From positions 496,001-560,000 of the forward strand of contig CANMWQ010000001.1 in NCBI GenBank assembly GCA_947501685.1: a stretch of DNA of 64,000 bases, given 5' to 3'. Position 1 is the stretch's first letter, and every line of letters begins with the position of its first letter. This document shows positions 9,456 through 17,876 of the stretch, in pieces. A program made the position numbers and the translations under genes. The DNA is from an uncultured Litoreibacter sp. GTDB taxonomy: Bacteria > Pseudomonadota > Alphaproteobacteria > Rhodobacterales > Rhodobacteraceae. The notes under the pieces are model-generated. The model was given only the letters and a program-made list of their open reading frames with translations, was not told the origin of the DNA and did not search any database.

Positions 9456-9965
9456 ATGAGCAAGAAGAAGCAAGACTTTAGTCCCAATGAGTTCGTGGTC
9501 TACCCCGCGCACGGCGTCGGCAAGATTGTGAACATCGAAACCCAGGAAGTGGCGGGCATCGAGCTTGAGCTATTTGTTGTGGCGTTCGAGAAGGACAAAA
9601 TGACCTTGCGCGTGCCAACCCATAAGGCGGTTGAGGTCGGGATGCGGCCTTTGTCCTCGCCTGATTTGGTGGGGCAGGCCTTCAAGACGTTGAAAGGCAA
9701 GGCGCGGGTCAAGCGGGCTATGTGGTCTCGGCGGGCGCAGGAATATGAGCAGAAGATTAACTCCGGCGATCTGATCGCGATTGCCGAAGTGGTCCGCGAC
9801 CTGCACCGCCATGGCGACCAGCGTGAGCAAAGCTATTCGGAGCGTCAGCTCTATGAAGCAGCCCTCGAGCGCCTGACGCGCGAGATCGCCGTAGTGCAAG
9901 GCAATGACGAGCCCTCTGCCATGAAAGAGATCGACGACGTTTTGGTCAGCCGCGCTGCGGCTTAA
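9456..9965 (+). CDS. carD: CarD family transcriptional regulator
   Basis: A 169-aa protein with an N-terminal CarD/TRCF RNA-polymerase-interaction domain (FVVYPAHGVGKIVNIE at about residues 13-28) and a C-terminal helical DNA-binding region. CarD binds the RNA polymerase beta subunit and stabilises open promoter complexes, commonly at rRNA and growth-related promoters. The start ATG has AAAGAGAG upstream. The 215-nt region before it is a likely promoter, and a terminator follows directly. Location beside fdxA is typical for alphaproteobacteria. Confidence 0.92.
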   Translation: MSKKKQDFSPNEFVVYPAHGVGKIVNIETQEVAGIELELFVVAFEKDKMTLRVPTHKAVEVGMRPLSSPDLVGQAFKTLKGKARVKRAMWSRRAQEYEQKINSGDLIAIAEVVRDLHRHGDQREQSYSERQLYEAALERLTREIAVVQGNDEPSAMKEIDDVLVSRAAA

Positions 9966-9986
9966 GCCTTACCAAATCAAGCTTGG

Positions 9987-10016
9987 ACGCCGCGCATTGG
10001 CCTGCGCGGCGTTTTG
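9987..10016 (+). terminator. Rho-independent terminator after carD
   Basis: A perfect 9-bp stem (9987-9995 with 10004-10012) and 8-nt loop are followed by a short T run. It separates carD from the convergent cobS gene. Confidence 0.75.
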
Positions 10017-10019
10017 CGT

Positions 10020-10805
10020 TTAGCTGAGCGCTGCTGATAGCGTGATCAAAAGCGCTGCTTCGGTTATCGCCTGCGTTGCCCCCAAAACATCACCGGTTTG
10101 CCCACCGATTTTGCGAGTGGCGATCAGCCCGACCGCGCCTGCAGCCAGCACCATCGCTGCAATCAGGACAAGGGCGTTCGAGGGGGCAAGAAGAGCAGCG
10201 ACAACACCCAGCGCAAGCGCCACCCACATCGCGGATTTTCCGGGTGTTCCTGTTTTTGAGGACAGCCCGCCTTCCCGCGCATTCGGCAGAAGCGCCATAA
10301 CCGCAACCATCGCGGCGCGCGACAGGATTGCGGGGACAAGGATCACCCAAGCCGTTGCGGATGGATGGGCAAGCACGGCAGAGAGGCTGCCCCATTTCAA
10401 CGCAAACACGGTGACCAGCGCCAAGACGCCGTAAGCCCCAATCGCGCTGTCTTTCATGATCTCGAGACGGCGAGACCTGTCCCAGCCGCCCCAAAACCCA
10501 TCCGCGCAATCGGCCAAACCGTCCTCATGCATCGCGCCGGTTGTCATGCTCAGAACCGCAAGCATCAGCGCCGCGACAACAGACGGGCCAAGACTGAGTG
10601 AGTTACCGACGAGGCCTGCAATAGCTGCCAAGCCGCCCACGACAAGACCTGCAAGCGGGTAGGCCCAGGCGGCACGCGCTGGCGGGCGTTCGGTGTTGCT
10701 CCAATCAGCCTGCGGGATGGGCAACCGCGTCAGCAAGGACAGGGCGACCAGCAGGTCTTTGAGCAAAAATTGCGGGCTTGGCAGGCGCATGTCGGTTTTC
10801 TGCAT
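10020..10805 (-). CDS. cobS: Adenosylcobinamide-GDP ribazoletransferase CobS
   Basis: Integral membrane enzyme of late cobalamin synthesis that joins adenosylcobinamide-GDP to alpha-ribazole. The 261-aa protein has several hydrophobic helices and the family motifs LLTRLPIP near residue 21 and [34 protein letters not shown] in the middle ([12 protein letters not shown] is diagnostic). An alternative start five codons in (10790) is possible. It is divergent from cobT across an 83-nt intergenic region; no cobalamin riboswitch fits in that space. Confidence 0.93.
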   Translation of the reverse strand: MQKTDMRLPSPQFLLKDLLVALSLLTRLPIPQADWSNTERPPARAAWAYPLAGLVVGGLAAIAGLVGNSLSLGPSVVAALMLAVLSMTTGAMHEDGLADCADGFWGGWDRSRRLEIMKDSAIGAYGVLALVTVFALKWGSLSAVLAHPSATAWVILVPAILSRAAMVAVMALLPNAREGGLSSKTGTPGKSAMWVALALGVVAALLAPSNALVLIAAMVLAAGAVGLIATRKIGGQTGDVLGATQAITEAALLITLSAALS

Positions 10806-10888
10806 TTCTGAGGCGTGGGTGGTCTTTAGGTCGGGCTAGGCTACGGCTAGAAGGGCAGGCAACACAATCTCAAACAGGTTTGATTTCC

Positions 10889-11899
10889 ATGACCGCACCG
10901 TTCTCGTCTCTCGCCGATTTTCGCGCGCTTCTTCAATCGCAGCCAAGCGCTGACGCAGCCGCCTTGCAAGGGGCCTCAGAGCGAAACGGGCAGTTGACGA
11001 AACCGCCGGGCGCCTTGGGCCGTCTCGAGGATCTTGCGCTGTGGTACGCATCCTGGAGAGGCGAGGCGCGGCCCGACATGGACGCGCCTCAGGTCATCGT
11101 TTTTGCCGGAAATCACGGCGTCACGGCGCAAGGCGTCTCGGCCTTTCCGGCAGAGGTAACGGTGCAGATGGTGGCCAATTTTGAGCATGGCGGGGCCGCA
11201 ATAAACCAGCTTTCCAAAGCATTCGGCGCGACCATGACGGTCCATGCGTTGGAGTTAGACCGCCCGACGGCTGACTTCACCAAAGAGCCAGCGATGAGCG
11301 GGAGCGATTGCGTCGCTGCGTTGCAGGCTGGTTGGAACGCCGTGGACCCGAAGGCGGATGTCTTGGTCTCCGGAGAAATGGGCATTGGCAACACAACCTC
11401 TGCCGCCGCAATTGGGGCCGCCCTGTTTGGCGGCGGCGCGGAGAGCTGGACCGGACGTGGAACGGGTGTGGATGATGCCGGGTTGGCCAATAAAATTAGG
11501 GTCGTGACCGAGGGGCTCGCGCTACATGATCTGTCCGACCCGCTGGAGGTCCTGCGCTGTTTGGGCGGCAGGGAGCTGGCGGCGATGGCGGGCGCAATCG
11601 CGTCGGCCCGCGCGCATAAAATACCAGTGATCCTGGACGGGTTCATCTGCACGGCTGCGGCATCAGTGCTCGAAAAAGCCCAAGCAGGCGCGCTTGATCA
11701 TGCGGTGGCTGGCCACCTGTCGGCAGAGGGCGCGCATCGCCAAATGTTGGACGCGCTGGGCAAAGAGCCGTTGCTGTCGCTGGGGTTGCGTCTGGGCGAG
11801 GGCTCGGGCGCCGCATTGGCGCTTGGTGTTCTGAAGGGCGCGATTGCCTGCCATTCAGGCATGTCGACATTTGCCGAGGCCGGTGTCGCCGCCGGGTAG
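10889..11899 (+). CDS. cobT: Nicotinate-nucleotide--dimethylbenzimidazole phosphoribosyltransferase CobT
   Basis: A 336-aa enzyme making alpha-ribazole 5'-phosphate from nicotinate mononucleotide and dimethylbenzimidazole for the lower ligand of cobalamin. Family motifs are [19 protein letters not shown] near residue 35, [19 protein letters not shown], and the C-terminal [12 protein letters not shown] with the catalytic Glu. I start at the ATG at 10889, which gives the usual length; the upstream open frame lacks family similarity. Divergent cobS makes its reaction partner for the product. Confidence 0.94.
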   Translation: MTAPFSSLADFRALLQSQPSADAAALQGASERNGQLTKPPGALGRLEDLALWYASWRGEARPDMDAPQVIVFAGNHGVTAQGVSAFPAEVTVQMVANFEHGGAAINQLSKAFGATMTVHALELDRPTADFTKEPAMSGSDCVAALQAGWNAVDPKADVLVSGEMGIGNTTSAAAIGAALFGGGAESWTGRGTGVDDAGLANKIRVVTEGLALHDLSDPLEVLRCLGGRELAAMAGAIASARAHKIPVILDGFICTAAASVLEKAQAGALDHAVAGHLSAEGAHRQMLDALGKEPLLSLGLRLGEGSGAALALGVLKGAIACHSGMSTFAEAGVAAG

Positions 11900-11971
11900 C
11901 GACATTTGATTGTAGCGCGGCACCGAGCGCGATAAGTCCAGACGACGAAACGCAAACAAAGGCCGGTCTTC

Positions 11972-12952
11972 ATGGATATGATACTGACATTGGCGGCGCA
12001 AAACCTTCTGTCGCCAATCATCTTGTGCTTTGCCTTGGGGGTCGCGGCGGCACTTGCGCGGTCTGACCTCAACTTTCCCGAAGCGATTGCCAAAGGCATG
12101 TCGCTCTACCTGCTCTTTGCGATCGGGTTCAAAGGTGGGGCCAGCGTGGCCGGGCACGGGGTCGACGGCCAGCTCATTGCCTCTTTGGTGGCGGGCGTGA
12201 TCCTATCTGCGCTCCTGCCGCTCATCGCCTTTGCGCTGCTGCGTTCAATGACGAAGCTGTCGACTTTGGATGCAGCGGCAGTGGCGGCGCATTACGGGTC
12301 GATCTCTATCGTGACCTTCGTTGCGGGCAGCTCGATCCTTGAGGCGCAGGGGATTGAATTTGAGGGTTATATGGTCGCCGTCGCCGCCGCGATGGAAGCG
12401 CCTGCTATTGTCTCCGCGCTTTGGCTGATCTCAAGGCAGGGCGAAGGGGCGAAAAGCATGGACGGCGCGTTGATGCGGGAGATCATGCTCAACGGCTCGA
12501 TTGTTCTTCTGGTGGGCTCTTTTGTCATCGGGATGGTGACCGGCAAAGACGGGCTCTCGGAAATTGCCCCCTTCATTTCGGCTCCTTTCAAAGGCGTGTT
12601 GTGCCTGTTTCTGCTCGATATGGGGCTGGTCGCCGGTCGCGGTCTTGCGCGTGCCAAGGGGGCCGTCTCAGGGGCCACGATTGCATTCGGCCTGATCATG
12701 CCGCTGATCGGCGCGGCAATCGGTCTGTTGGCGGCGCTTGTGCTGGGCCTATCGGTTGGCGGGGCCGCCCTGATGATGGTGCTGAGCGCCTCTGCCTCCT
12801 ACATCGCGGTTCCAGCCGCCATGAGAGTCGCGTTGCCAGAGGCCAACCCGGCTGTTTACCTGACCCTTTCGCTGGGCATCACCTTTCCTTTTAACCTGAC
12901 ATTGGGCATCCCGCTTTATGTCGCGACGGCAAGCGCCGTGATTGGAGGCTGA
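11972..12952 (+). CDS. sbtA: Sodium-dependent bicarbonate transporter SbtA family
   Basis: A 326-aa inner-membrane permease with about ten hydrophobic helices, related to cyanobacterial SbtA (PF05982), a Na+/HCO3- symporter. Visible landmarks are GFKGGASVAGHG near residue 52, AAHYGSISIVTF, and the C-terminal LSASASYIAVPAAMRVALPEANP, where the family signature lies. The PII-like gene follows with 1 nt between stop and start, as in sbtAB operons. Bicarbonate is the expected substrate by family; in a heterotroph it could feed carboxylation reactions. Confidence 0.85.
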   Translation: MDMILTLAAQNLLSPIILCFALGVAAALARSDLNFPEAIAKGMSLYLLFAIGFKGGASVAGHGVDGQLIASLVAGVILSALLPLIAFALLRSMTKLSTLDAAAVAAHYGSISIVTFVAGSSILEAQGIEFEGYMVAVAAAMEAPAIVSALWLISRQGEGAKSMDGALMREIMLNGSIVLLVGSFVIGMVTGKDGLSEIAPFISAPFKGVLCLFLLDMGLVAGRGLARAKGAVSGATIAFGLIMPLIGAAIGLLAALVLGLSVGGAALMMVLSASASYIAVPAAMRVALPEANPAVYLTLSLGITFPFNLTLGIPLYVATASAVIGG

Positions 12953-12953
12953 T

Positions 12954-13265
12954 ATGCAAATGCATGACGCAAAACGTATCGAGATCATGATCGAGCAGAT
13001 CATGGAACGGCGTCTGACCGACCTGTTGATCGAGGCGGGCGTGAAGGGCTTCAGCGTGCTGCCGGTGCGCGGCGGCTCGGGGCGATCGGGCCTGTGGAGC
13101 CGTCAGGGCCAAGTGGGCCGCGCCGAAGGCCTGTCTTGCGTGGTGTGCCTGATCCAACCCGACCGGCTCGATGCGCTGCTTGAAGCGATCTTTCCGGTGC
13201 TCGACCGCCATATCGGGGTGGTGAACATCGCCGATGCCAAGGTCCTGCGGGCCGAGTTGTTTTAA
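12954..13265 (+). CDS. sbtB: PII-like signalling protein (SbtB type)
   Basis: A 103-aa ferredoxin-fold protein of the PII superfamily. Position directly after the SbtA gene and the overall pattern (KRIEIMIEQIMERRLTDLLIEAGVKGFSVLP, then a VGVVNI-like strand) point to SbtB, which binds adenine nucleotides and inhibits the transporter. The classic PII T-loop uridylylation Tyr is not evident. ATG 12954 follows GGAGG at 12944-12948 inside the end of sbtA, so translation is coupled. Confidence 0.8.
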   Translation: MQMHDAKRIEIMIEQIMERRLTDLLIEAGVKGFSVLPVRGGSGRSGLWSRQGQVGRAEGLSCVVCLIQPDRLDALLEAIFPVLDRHIGVVNIADAKVLRAELF

Positions 13266-13277
13266 GGAGAGACCGAC

Positions 13278-13619
13278 ATGATTGAACGGATAGACACGGG
13301 CGCACGCTCCTCGAAAGTGGTGAAGCATAACGGGGTGGCTTATATTACTGGCCAAGTGGCCGAAGGCGCGAATATCACGGAGCAAACCAAGGCCTGCTTG
13401 GCCAAACTAGAGGCCGAGCTGTTGAAGGCGGGGTCGTCGCCAGAGAAGATGCTGCGCGCGACGATCTGGCTGAAAGACATGTCCGATTTCGCCGCGATGA
13501 ACCTGGTTTGGAACGCTTGGGTCCCGGAAGGTCATGCGCCCGCGCGCGCCTGCGGGCAGGTCAGGCTGGCCCGCGAAGAGCTGCTGATCGAGATCATCGT
13601 AGACGCGGCCTACGACTAA
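13278..13619 (+). CDS. RidA family protein
   Basis: A 113-aa member of the YjgF/RidA family. The C-terminal ACGQVRLA carries the conserved Arg, and [12 protein letters not shown] carries the Glu used to bind and deaminate imine or enamine intermediates. It follows sbtB by 12 nt with a GGAGAG ribosome site, so it probably belongs to the same transcript, although a link to bicarbonate transport is unexplained. It could also be a RidA paralogue with a different substrate. Confidence 0.87.
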   Translation: MIERIDTGARSSKVVKHNGVAYITGQVAEGANITEQTKACLAKLEAELLKAGSSPEKMLRATIWLKDMSDFAAMNLVWNAWVPEGHAPARACGQVRLAREELLIEIIVDAAYD

Positions 13620-13646
13620 GGCCGCCTCATCTGGATGCAGACGGGT

Positions 13647-15401
13647 TCAGTCGCCAAGGGCGATCCCCTCACGCCGGGGGTCTGCACCGCCTCTCAGCCC
13701 ACTGTCATGAATGCTGATCGCATGTAGCCCCGAGGTAAGTGCGCGCGTGTTCAACTCATAGCCCAAATCGGTCAAACTGTCCGAAAGCTGTGTGGCGCTG
13801 GTGCCTTCCTCCATGTCATAAGCCCCAAAGCGGTTCACCAGATGGGGCAGAGCCACGGCCTGCTGGACGTCCATGCCCCAATCAAGATGCGCGATGATCG
13901 TCTTGGCGACATAGCCGATGATCCGCGACCCGCCCGGTGAGCCCACAACCAGAACGGGCGAGCCGTCCTTAAGCACAATCGTCGGCGCCATGGAGGATCG
14001 TGGCCGCTTGCCTGGCTCCACCCGATTTGCAATCGGGACGCCGTCCACATGGGTTCTAAACGAGAAATCGGTCAACTCATTGTTCAACAGAAATCCACCG
14101 GGGGCCATGAGCCGGGAGCCGAAGCCGTTCTCAATCGTCGTGGTCATCGAAAGGGCGTTCCCCTCCGCATCGACGATGGAAATATGGGAGGTCGATGGCA
14201 GCTCAAGCGATTGGTCATCCGCCCATAAGAGCGCGTGATCAAAGGCGGGCGCGCCGGGGGCGACCTCTTGCAGCGCCATCCCCCCGTCGGTGTTCAACAG
14301 CTCTGCGCGGCTTTTGAGATAGGCGGGGTCGACAAGCCCTTCGGTTGGGACCGGCACAAAGTCGCTATCGGCGATGTAACGACCCCGGTCGGCGAAAGCG
14401 AGGCGGGAGGCGTCGCCGATCAAGCGCCATGCTTGCGGGTTCTCAGCGCCCAGAGCCGCGAGGTCAAACTGGTCCAGCATTCCCAAAATCTGCCCGACCG
14501 TCAGCGCACCAGAGGAGGGCGGTCCCATGCCGCAGACATCATGCGCCTTGTAGGTTGCGCAGACAGCGGCGCGTTGTTTGACCTCGTAATTCTCAAGGTC
14601 GCGTAGCGCCAACACGCCGGGATTTCCGGACGCGTTTTGGACCGTGTCGATGATGCCTTGCGCGATCTCCCCCTTATAAAAGACCTGCACCCCTTCGCCC
14701 GCAATGCGGCTCAACGTGTCGGCATAGGCCTCGTTTTTCAAGAGATCGCCCTCGGCAATTGGGGTGCCTTCGGGCACAAAGTAAGCGGCGGTGCGCGGAA
14801 AGCGTGACAGCCGTTCGACGTCACTTGCGACCAAGCTGGCCAATCGAGGCGAGACGGCAAAGCCCTCGTCCCCCAAACGGATCGCGTCTTCAAACAGGGA
14901 CGCCCAATCCGATCTGCCCCAGCGCTTATGGGCCTGAGCCATCAATGCGGGCGTGCCGGGTGTGCCCACGGACAGGCCTCCAACGACGGCGTCGAAGAAT
15001 TTCAAGGGCGCGCCAGCTGCATCCTGAAACAGGCGCGGAGTGGCCGCCATGGGTGCGGTCTCACGCCCATCGAGCGTGGTGATCTCTCCTGTGCCCGCGT
15101 CATACCATACAAGAAACGCACCGCCTCCAAGACCAGAGCTTTGCGGCTCCACCAATCCGAGAACAGCTTGAACGGCTACCATTGCATCCGCTGCGCTACC
15201 ACCAGCTTCCAAGATTTTTGCCCCGGCCTGAACGGCCAAAGGATTGGCCGCGGCAACCATCCACGTTTTTGCTTCAACGGGAGTGCCGGCCCCTTTAGCT
15301 GCCTGAGCGGAGGCTGTCTCGAGTGCGATGGCGTCAGCCGCTTGCTCGGCCAAAGCAGGAAAGGTTAGTGACAGCAGAAGGATTGAGAGAGCGGAGCGCA
15401 T
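13647..15401 (-). CDS. ggt: Gamma-glutamyltransferase
   Basis: A 584-aa periplasmic N-terminal nucleophile hydrolase acting on glutathione and gamma-glutamyl compounds. The signal peptide runs from residue 1 to about 20 (ALA cleavage). The autoprocessing nucleophile is Thr404 in STSHISIVD, followed by GNALSMTTTIENGFGS and the GSPGGSRI loop. These are the standard landmarks of the large and small subunits. I start at ATG 15401 because it begins the signal peptide; upstream in-frame codons are not protein-like. Divergent from rpmG. Confidence 0.93.
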   Translation of the reverse strand: MRSALSILLLSLTFPALAEQAADAIALETASAQAAKGAGTPVEAKTWMVAAANPLAVQAGAKILEAGGSAADAMVAVQAVLGLVEPQSSGLGGGAFLVWYDAGTGEITTLDGRETAPMAATPRLFQDAAGAPLKFFDAVVGGLSVGTPGTPALMAQAHKRWGRSDWASLFEDAIRLGDEGFAVSPRLASLVASDVERLSRFPRTAAYFVPEGTPIAEGDLLKNEAYADTLSRIAGEGVQVFYKGEIAQGIIDTVQNASGNPGVLALRDLENYEVKQRAAVCATYKAHDVCGMGPPSSGALTVGQILGMLDQFDLAALGAENPQAWRLIGDASRLAFADRGRYIADSDFVPVPTEGLVDPAYLKSRAELLNTDGGMALQEVAPGAPAFDHALLWADDQSLELPSTSHISIVDAEGNALSMTTTIENGFGSRLMAPGGFLLNNELTDFSFRTHVDGVPIANRVEPGKRPRSSMAPTIVLKDGSPVLVVGSPGGSRIIGYVAKTIIAHLDWGMDVQQAVALPHLVNRFGAYDMEEGTSATQLSDSLTDLGYELNTRALTSGLHAISIHDSGLRGGADPRREGIALGD

Positions 15402-15608
15402 AACAAAATTCCTTATGGGAGCTATGGTCAAATCGTTGCGCTTTGGTCCAGAAAGCACAAGTGGGGCTTCGGTGCCCTCGTGGAATGACGGTTCATTCAA
15501 AACTGCGCCCCAAATCGCAGCTTTCGCGGTTGACTCGGGGGCTGGCCCGCGTAAAAGCAGCATCTAATGATTTTCCGGGGCTCCTAGGCCCCGCGCAGGA
15601 GAAGAGAC

Positions 15609-15776
15609 ATGGCGAAGCCAACCACGATCAAAATCCGCCTGAACTCGACGGAAGGCACTGGCCACTTCTACGTGACCAAGAAAAATGCGCGCACCATGAC
15701 CGAGAAGATGGTCGTGCGTAAATATGATCCCGTCGCGCGCAAGCATGTCGAGTATAAGGAAGGTAAGATCAAGTAA
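15609..15776 (+). CDS. rpmG: 50S ribosomal protein L33
   Basis: A 55-aa protein, [14 protein letters not shown] followed by [17 protein letters not shown] and a C-terminal [16 protein letters not shown], matching L33 of the large ribosomal subunit. A GGAGAAGAGAC stretch supplies the ribosome site. It lacks the zinc-binding Cys pairs of the C+ form, so it is the C- type. A strong terminator follows about 30 nt later, making this a single-gene unit. Confidence 0.95.
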   Translation: MAKPTTIKIRLNSTEGTGHFYVTKKNARTMTEKMVVRKYDPVARKHVEYKEGKIK

Positions 15777-15803
15777 TCTTACACTTCAGCGAAAGCTTTA
15801 AAA

Positions 15804-15827
15804 GCCGCGCCCCTGAGCGCGGTTTTT
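15804..15827 (+). terminator. Rho-independent terminator after rpmG
   Basis: A GC-rich stem (CCGCGC with GCGCGG) and six-base loop is followed by TTTTTT, directly downstream of rpmG. The next 190 bases to 16021 hold no gene I can support and presumably carry the promoter of the histidine-rich protein gene. Confidence 0.8.
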
Positions 15828-16021
15828 TGTTGTTTCAGGGGCGTGCGGTGCGGGTTTTGGTTTTCTCGATGACGATTTGAACCCGTTTTGGCGTTTTTCC
15901 TGCCGTCAATTGTGCCATGGACAGGTTGCAAATCCCGTGAAGCTGAGGTCAAACTACACCCGTCGGAACCACATCTAGTGCAGCGCTGCTCGTCTGCAAC
16001 TTCTGCTGGTTTCCTTAAGCA

Positions 16022-16474
16022 ATGATTGGAGCTGCCATGCTGAGACCTTTAGCCTTCACCGCAACCGTCATCGGATTGCTTGCCGCAGGGCCTTTGTTTG
16101 CTGACGGGGGTGGCCATACACATACGCATACGCACCCTCATCAGGGGCATGCCGTGGCCGGAGGTGGTGCCTACCACCATACCCATGGAACGAACGTCCG
16201 AGGTGTTGTTCACACACACGAGATAAACGGGGCCATCGTCAAGCATCGGCACGGTCAGTCCGAAAGCGCAACTGCGCGCTTCGAACGAGCAACTGCTCGT
16301 GCAAATGCGCGCTTCGAAAAACGCGAACGACTTTCAAGAAGCCGGTACCAGGTCGGGGCTGGCTTTGGCCCTTACAGCGTCGCGGAGTACCAAACCCGCG
16401 TGGGAGCGGGTCAGCCGGGTCTGACACGGCTCCAAGAGCCTTGGCCCACCCGTCGCTACCGCAACCAAGATTAA
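16022..16474 (+). CDS. Histidine-rich exported protein
   Basis: An exported protein of about 150 aa; ATG 16037 (MLRPLAF) is an equally good start. A signal peptide ends near PLFA. The mature N-terminus is extremely His-rich (HTHTHTHPHQGH, then HHTHG, VVHTHEI and KHRHG), which strongly suggests binding of zinc, nickel or copper in the periplasm. A short Arg/Ala/Glu repeat (RFERATARANARFEKRER) follows, then an uncharged tail. No family is recognised. The gene stands alone and ends in a terminator. Confidence 0.75.
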   Translation: MIGAAMLRPLAFTATVIGLLAAGPLFADGGGHTHTHTHPHQGHAVAGGGAYHHTHGTNVRGVVHTHEINGAIVKHRHGQSESATARFERATARANARFEKRERLSRSRYQVGAGFGPYSVAEYQTRVGAGQPGLTRLQEPWPTRRYRNQD

Positions 16475-16511
16475 AGCAAGCCGCCTGAAAATCAGGGGCA
16501 GCAAGGATTAG

Positions 16512-16541
16512 AAGGTCGGCGCCATGAACGCCGGCCTTTTT
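16512..16541 (+). terminator. Rho-independent terminator
   Basis: A stem of about 10 bp (GGTCGGCG paired with CGCCGGCC) with a 7-nt loop and a run of five T. It ends the transcript of the histidine-rich protein gene. Confidence 0.75.
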
Positions 16542-16657
16542 GTATGAACAAGAGAAGCAGGCTTGGGCAGCCGCAAGAATCAGCAGCTCATCCGCCATGC
16601 AATAACCCATTCCGTTTTCCGCCGCGTATCCGCCATGTAAAAGTTTCCTGCAAAAAA

Positions 16658-16671
16658 TTCCCACGTGTAAA
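16658..16671. promoter_or_regulatory. Candidate LacI-family operator upstream of the regulator
   Basis: TTCCCACGTGTAAA matches 10 of 14 positions of the palindrome found before the polyol operon, including the complete right half GTGTAAA. It lies 66 nt before the start of the LacI-type gene, which fits autoregulation. Assignment rests only on this similarity. Confidence 0.4.
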
Positions 16672-16736
16672 AAAATATTCGACATGTCGACTTGTGGCGT
16701 TATGGTGGTTTTACTAGCCTTAGAAGGACCGCTGCC

Positions 16737-17774
16737 ATGCCAAAGCCCCGGATCAAGACCATGGAAGACTTGTCGGTTGCCATTGGTGTGTCACGCCCCA
16801 CGCTGTCGCGGTTTTTTCAAGACCCGAACCTGATCAAGCCTAAGACCGTTGCCCGGATTGAAGAGGGGTTGGAGCGCGTCGAATATGTCCCGAATTTCTT
16901 TGCGACACGGTTGAACCGGAAATCCACCGGCATGATCGGCGTGATCATTCCCTATCTCAACGACCTGTTTTTTACCAAGCTTCTGGAGGCCGTCGAGGTC
17001 GCCGCGATGGAGGCCGGGCTGAGCGTCATCACGAAGTGCTCGCATTCCGATCCATTGATCGAGGCCCGTGCTGCGGAGACCTTCATGTCCATGAATGTGG
17101 ATGGCGCATTGGTGACGCCGCTTGGGGACCATAGTGATCAGGCCGTCTACCAAAGATTGAAGTCGCGGCTGCCATTTGTGCTGATGGACTCGCGCCCGAC
17201 CACGATGCCGGATGTGGATTATGTTGGCTCAGACCACATGCAAAGCACGGGTTTAATTACAGAATATCTATGTAGGGTCGGCGATCCACCCGTCTTTCTT
17301 GCAATGCCAAGGGTAAACTTTAACGCGTTGGGGAGAGAGGCTGCCTATATCGCAAAGATGAAAGAGCTTGGCTTTGAGCCAGAGATCATCGGGGTCGATG
17401 CGGTCAATGATGACGGGTATTTCGAGGGGCATGGTGAGGCGGTGCTCGACAAAGCATTCGCGCAGGGGCAGCTGGCGGACCGCTCCATTCTTTGCGTGAA
17501 TGACCGTGTGGCAATCGGCGCAATTCGCGCAGCTGCCCGGCACGGGCTCACGCCGGGGCGGGGCGCAAGGGGAGGCCTACGGATCGCCGGGCATGATGAC
17601 TACCCGCTTTGCCCCTACCTGAATCCGTCGCTGACCACCGTGGCCCAGAACACCGACGCGATTGGCCGCAAGGCTGTGTCACGTTTGTTGCAGATTATTG
17701 GGGGCAGCGTGGCTACGGATACCCCGGAGATTTCGCTGTTCGACGGGGAGTTGAAATTGCGGGAGTCTGCCTAA
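16737..17774 (+). CDS. LacI family transcriptional regulator of the polyol operon
   Basis: A 345-aa regulator with an N-terminal helix-turn-helix (TMEDLSVAIGVSRPTLSRFF at residues 8-27), the hinge and a periplasmic-binding-protein-like sensor domain. It directly precedes, on the same strand, the sorbitol/mannitol transport and dehydrogenase genes, so a polyol or its product is the likely effector. ATG 16737 follows AGAAGGA. Candidate operators lie before this gene and before the binding-protein gene. Confidence 0.9.
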   Translation: MPKPRIKTMEDLSVAIGVSRPTLSRFFQDPNLIKPKTVARIEEGLERVEYVPNFFATRLNRKSTGMIGVIIPYLNDLFFTKLLEAVEVAAMEAGLSVITKCSHSDPLIEARAAETFMSMNVDGALVTPLGDHSDQAVYQRLKSRLPFVLMDSRPTTMPDVDYVGSDHMQSTGLITEYLCRVGDPPVFLAMPRVNFNALGREAAYIAKMKELGFEPEIIGVDAVNDDGYFEGHGEAVLDKAFAQGQLADRSILCVNDRVAIGAIRAAARHGLTPGRGARGGLRIAGHDDYPLCPYLNPSLTTVAQNTDAIGRKAVSRLLQIIGGSVATDTPEISLFDGELKLRESA

Positions 17775-17821
17775 TTTGAGGCCACGCCGCTCTGCAGCAT
17801 TGATGGGGCAAAAATTGAAGC

Positions 17822-17870
17822 TTGACTCAACGCCAATCGCTCATCAATATTTACGTGTGTAAAAGGGAGG
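17822..17870 (+). promoter_or_regulatory. Polyol operon promoter and LacI-type operator
   Basis: A TTGACT -35 at 17822-17827 and an AATATT-like -10 about 18 bp later precede the perfect inverted repeat TTTACGTGTGTAAA (17850-17863), which overlaps the expected start of transcription. The ribosome site GGGAGG is at 17865-17870, just before the binding-protein ATG. Placement fits repression by the upstream LacI-type protein. The promoter hexamers are inferred by eye. Confidence 0.5.
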
Positions 17871-17876
17871 ACTTCA

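Noticed and set aside
10806-10888. Cobalamin riboswitch between cobS and cobT
   Set aside because: The interval is only 83 nt, too short for the aptamer, and the conserved box is not visible.
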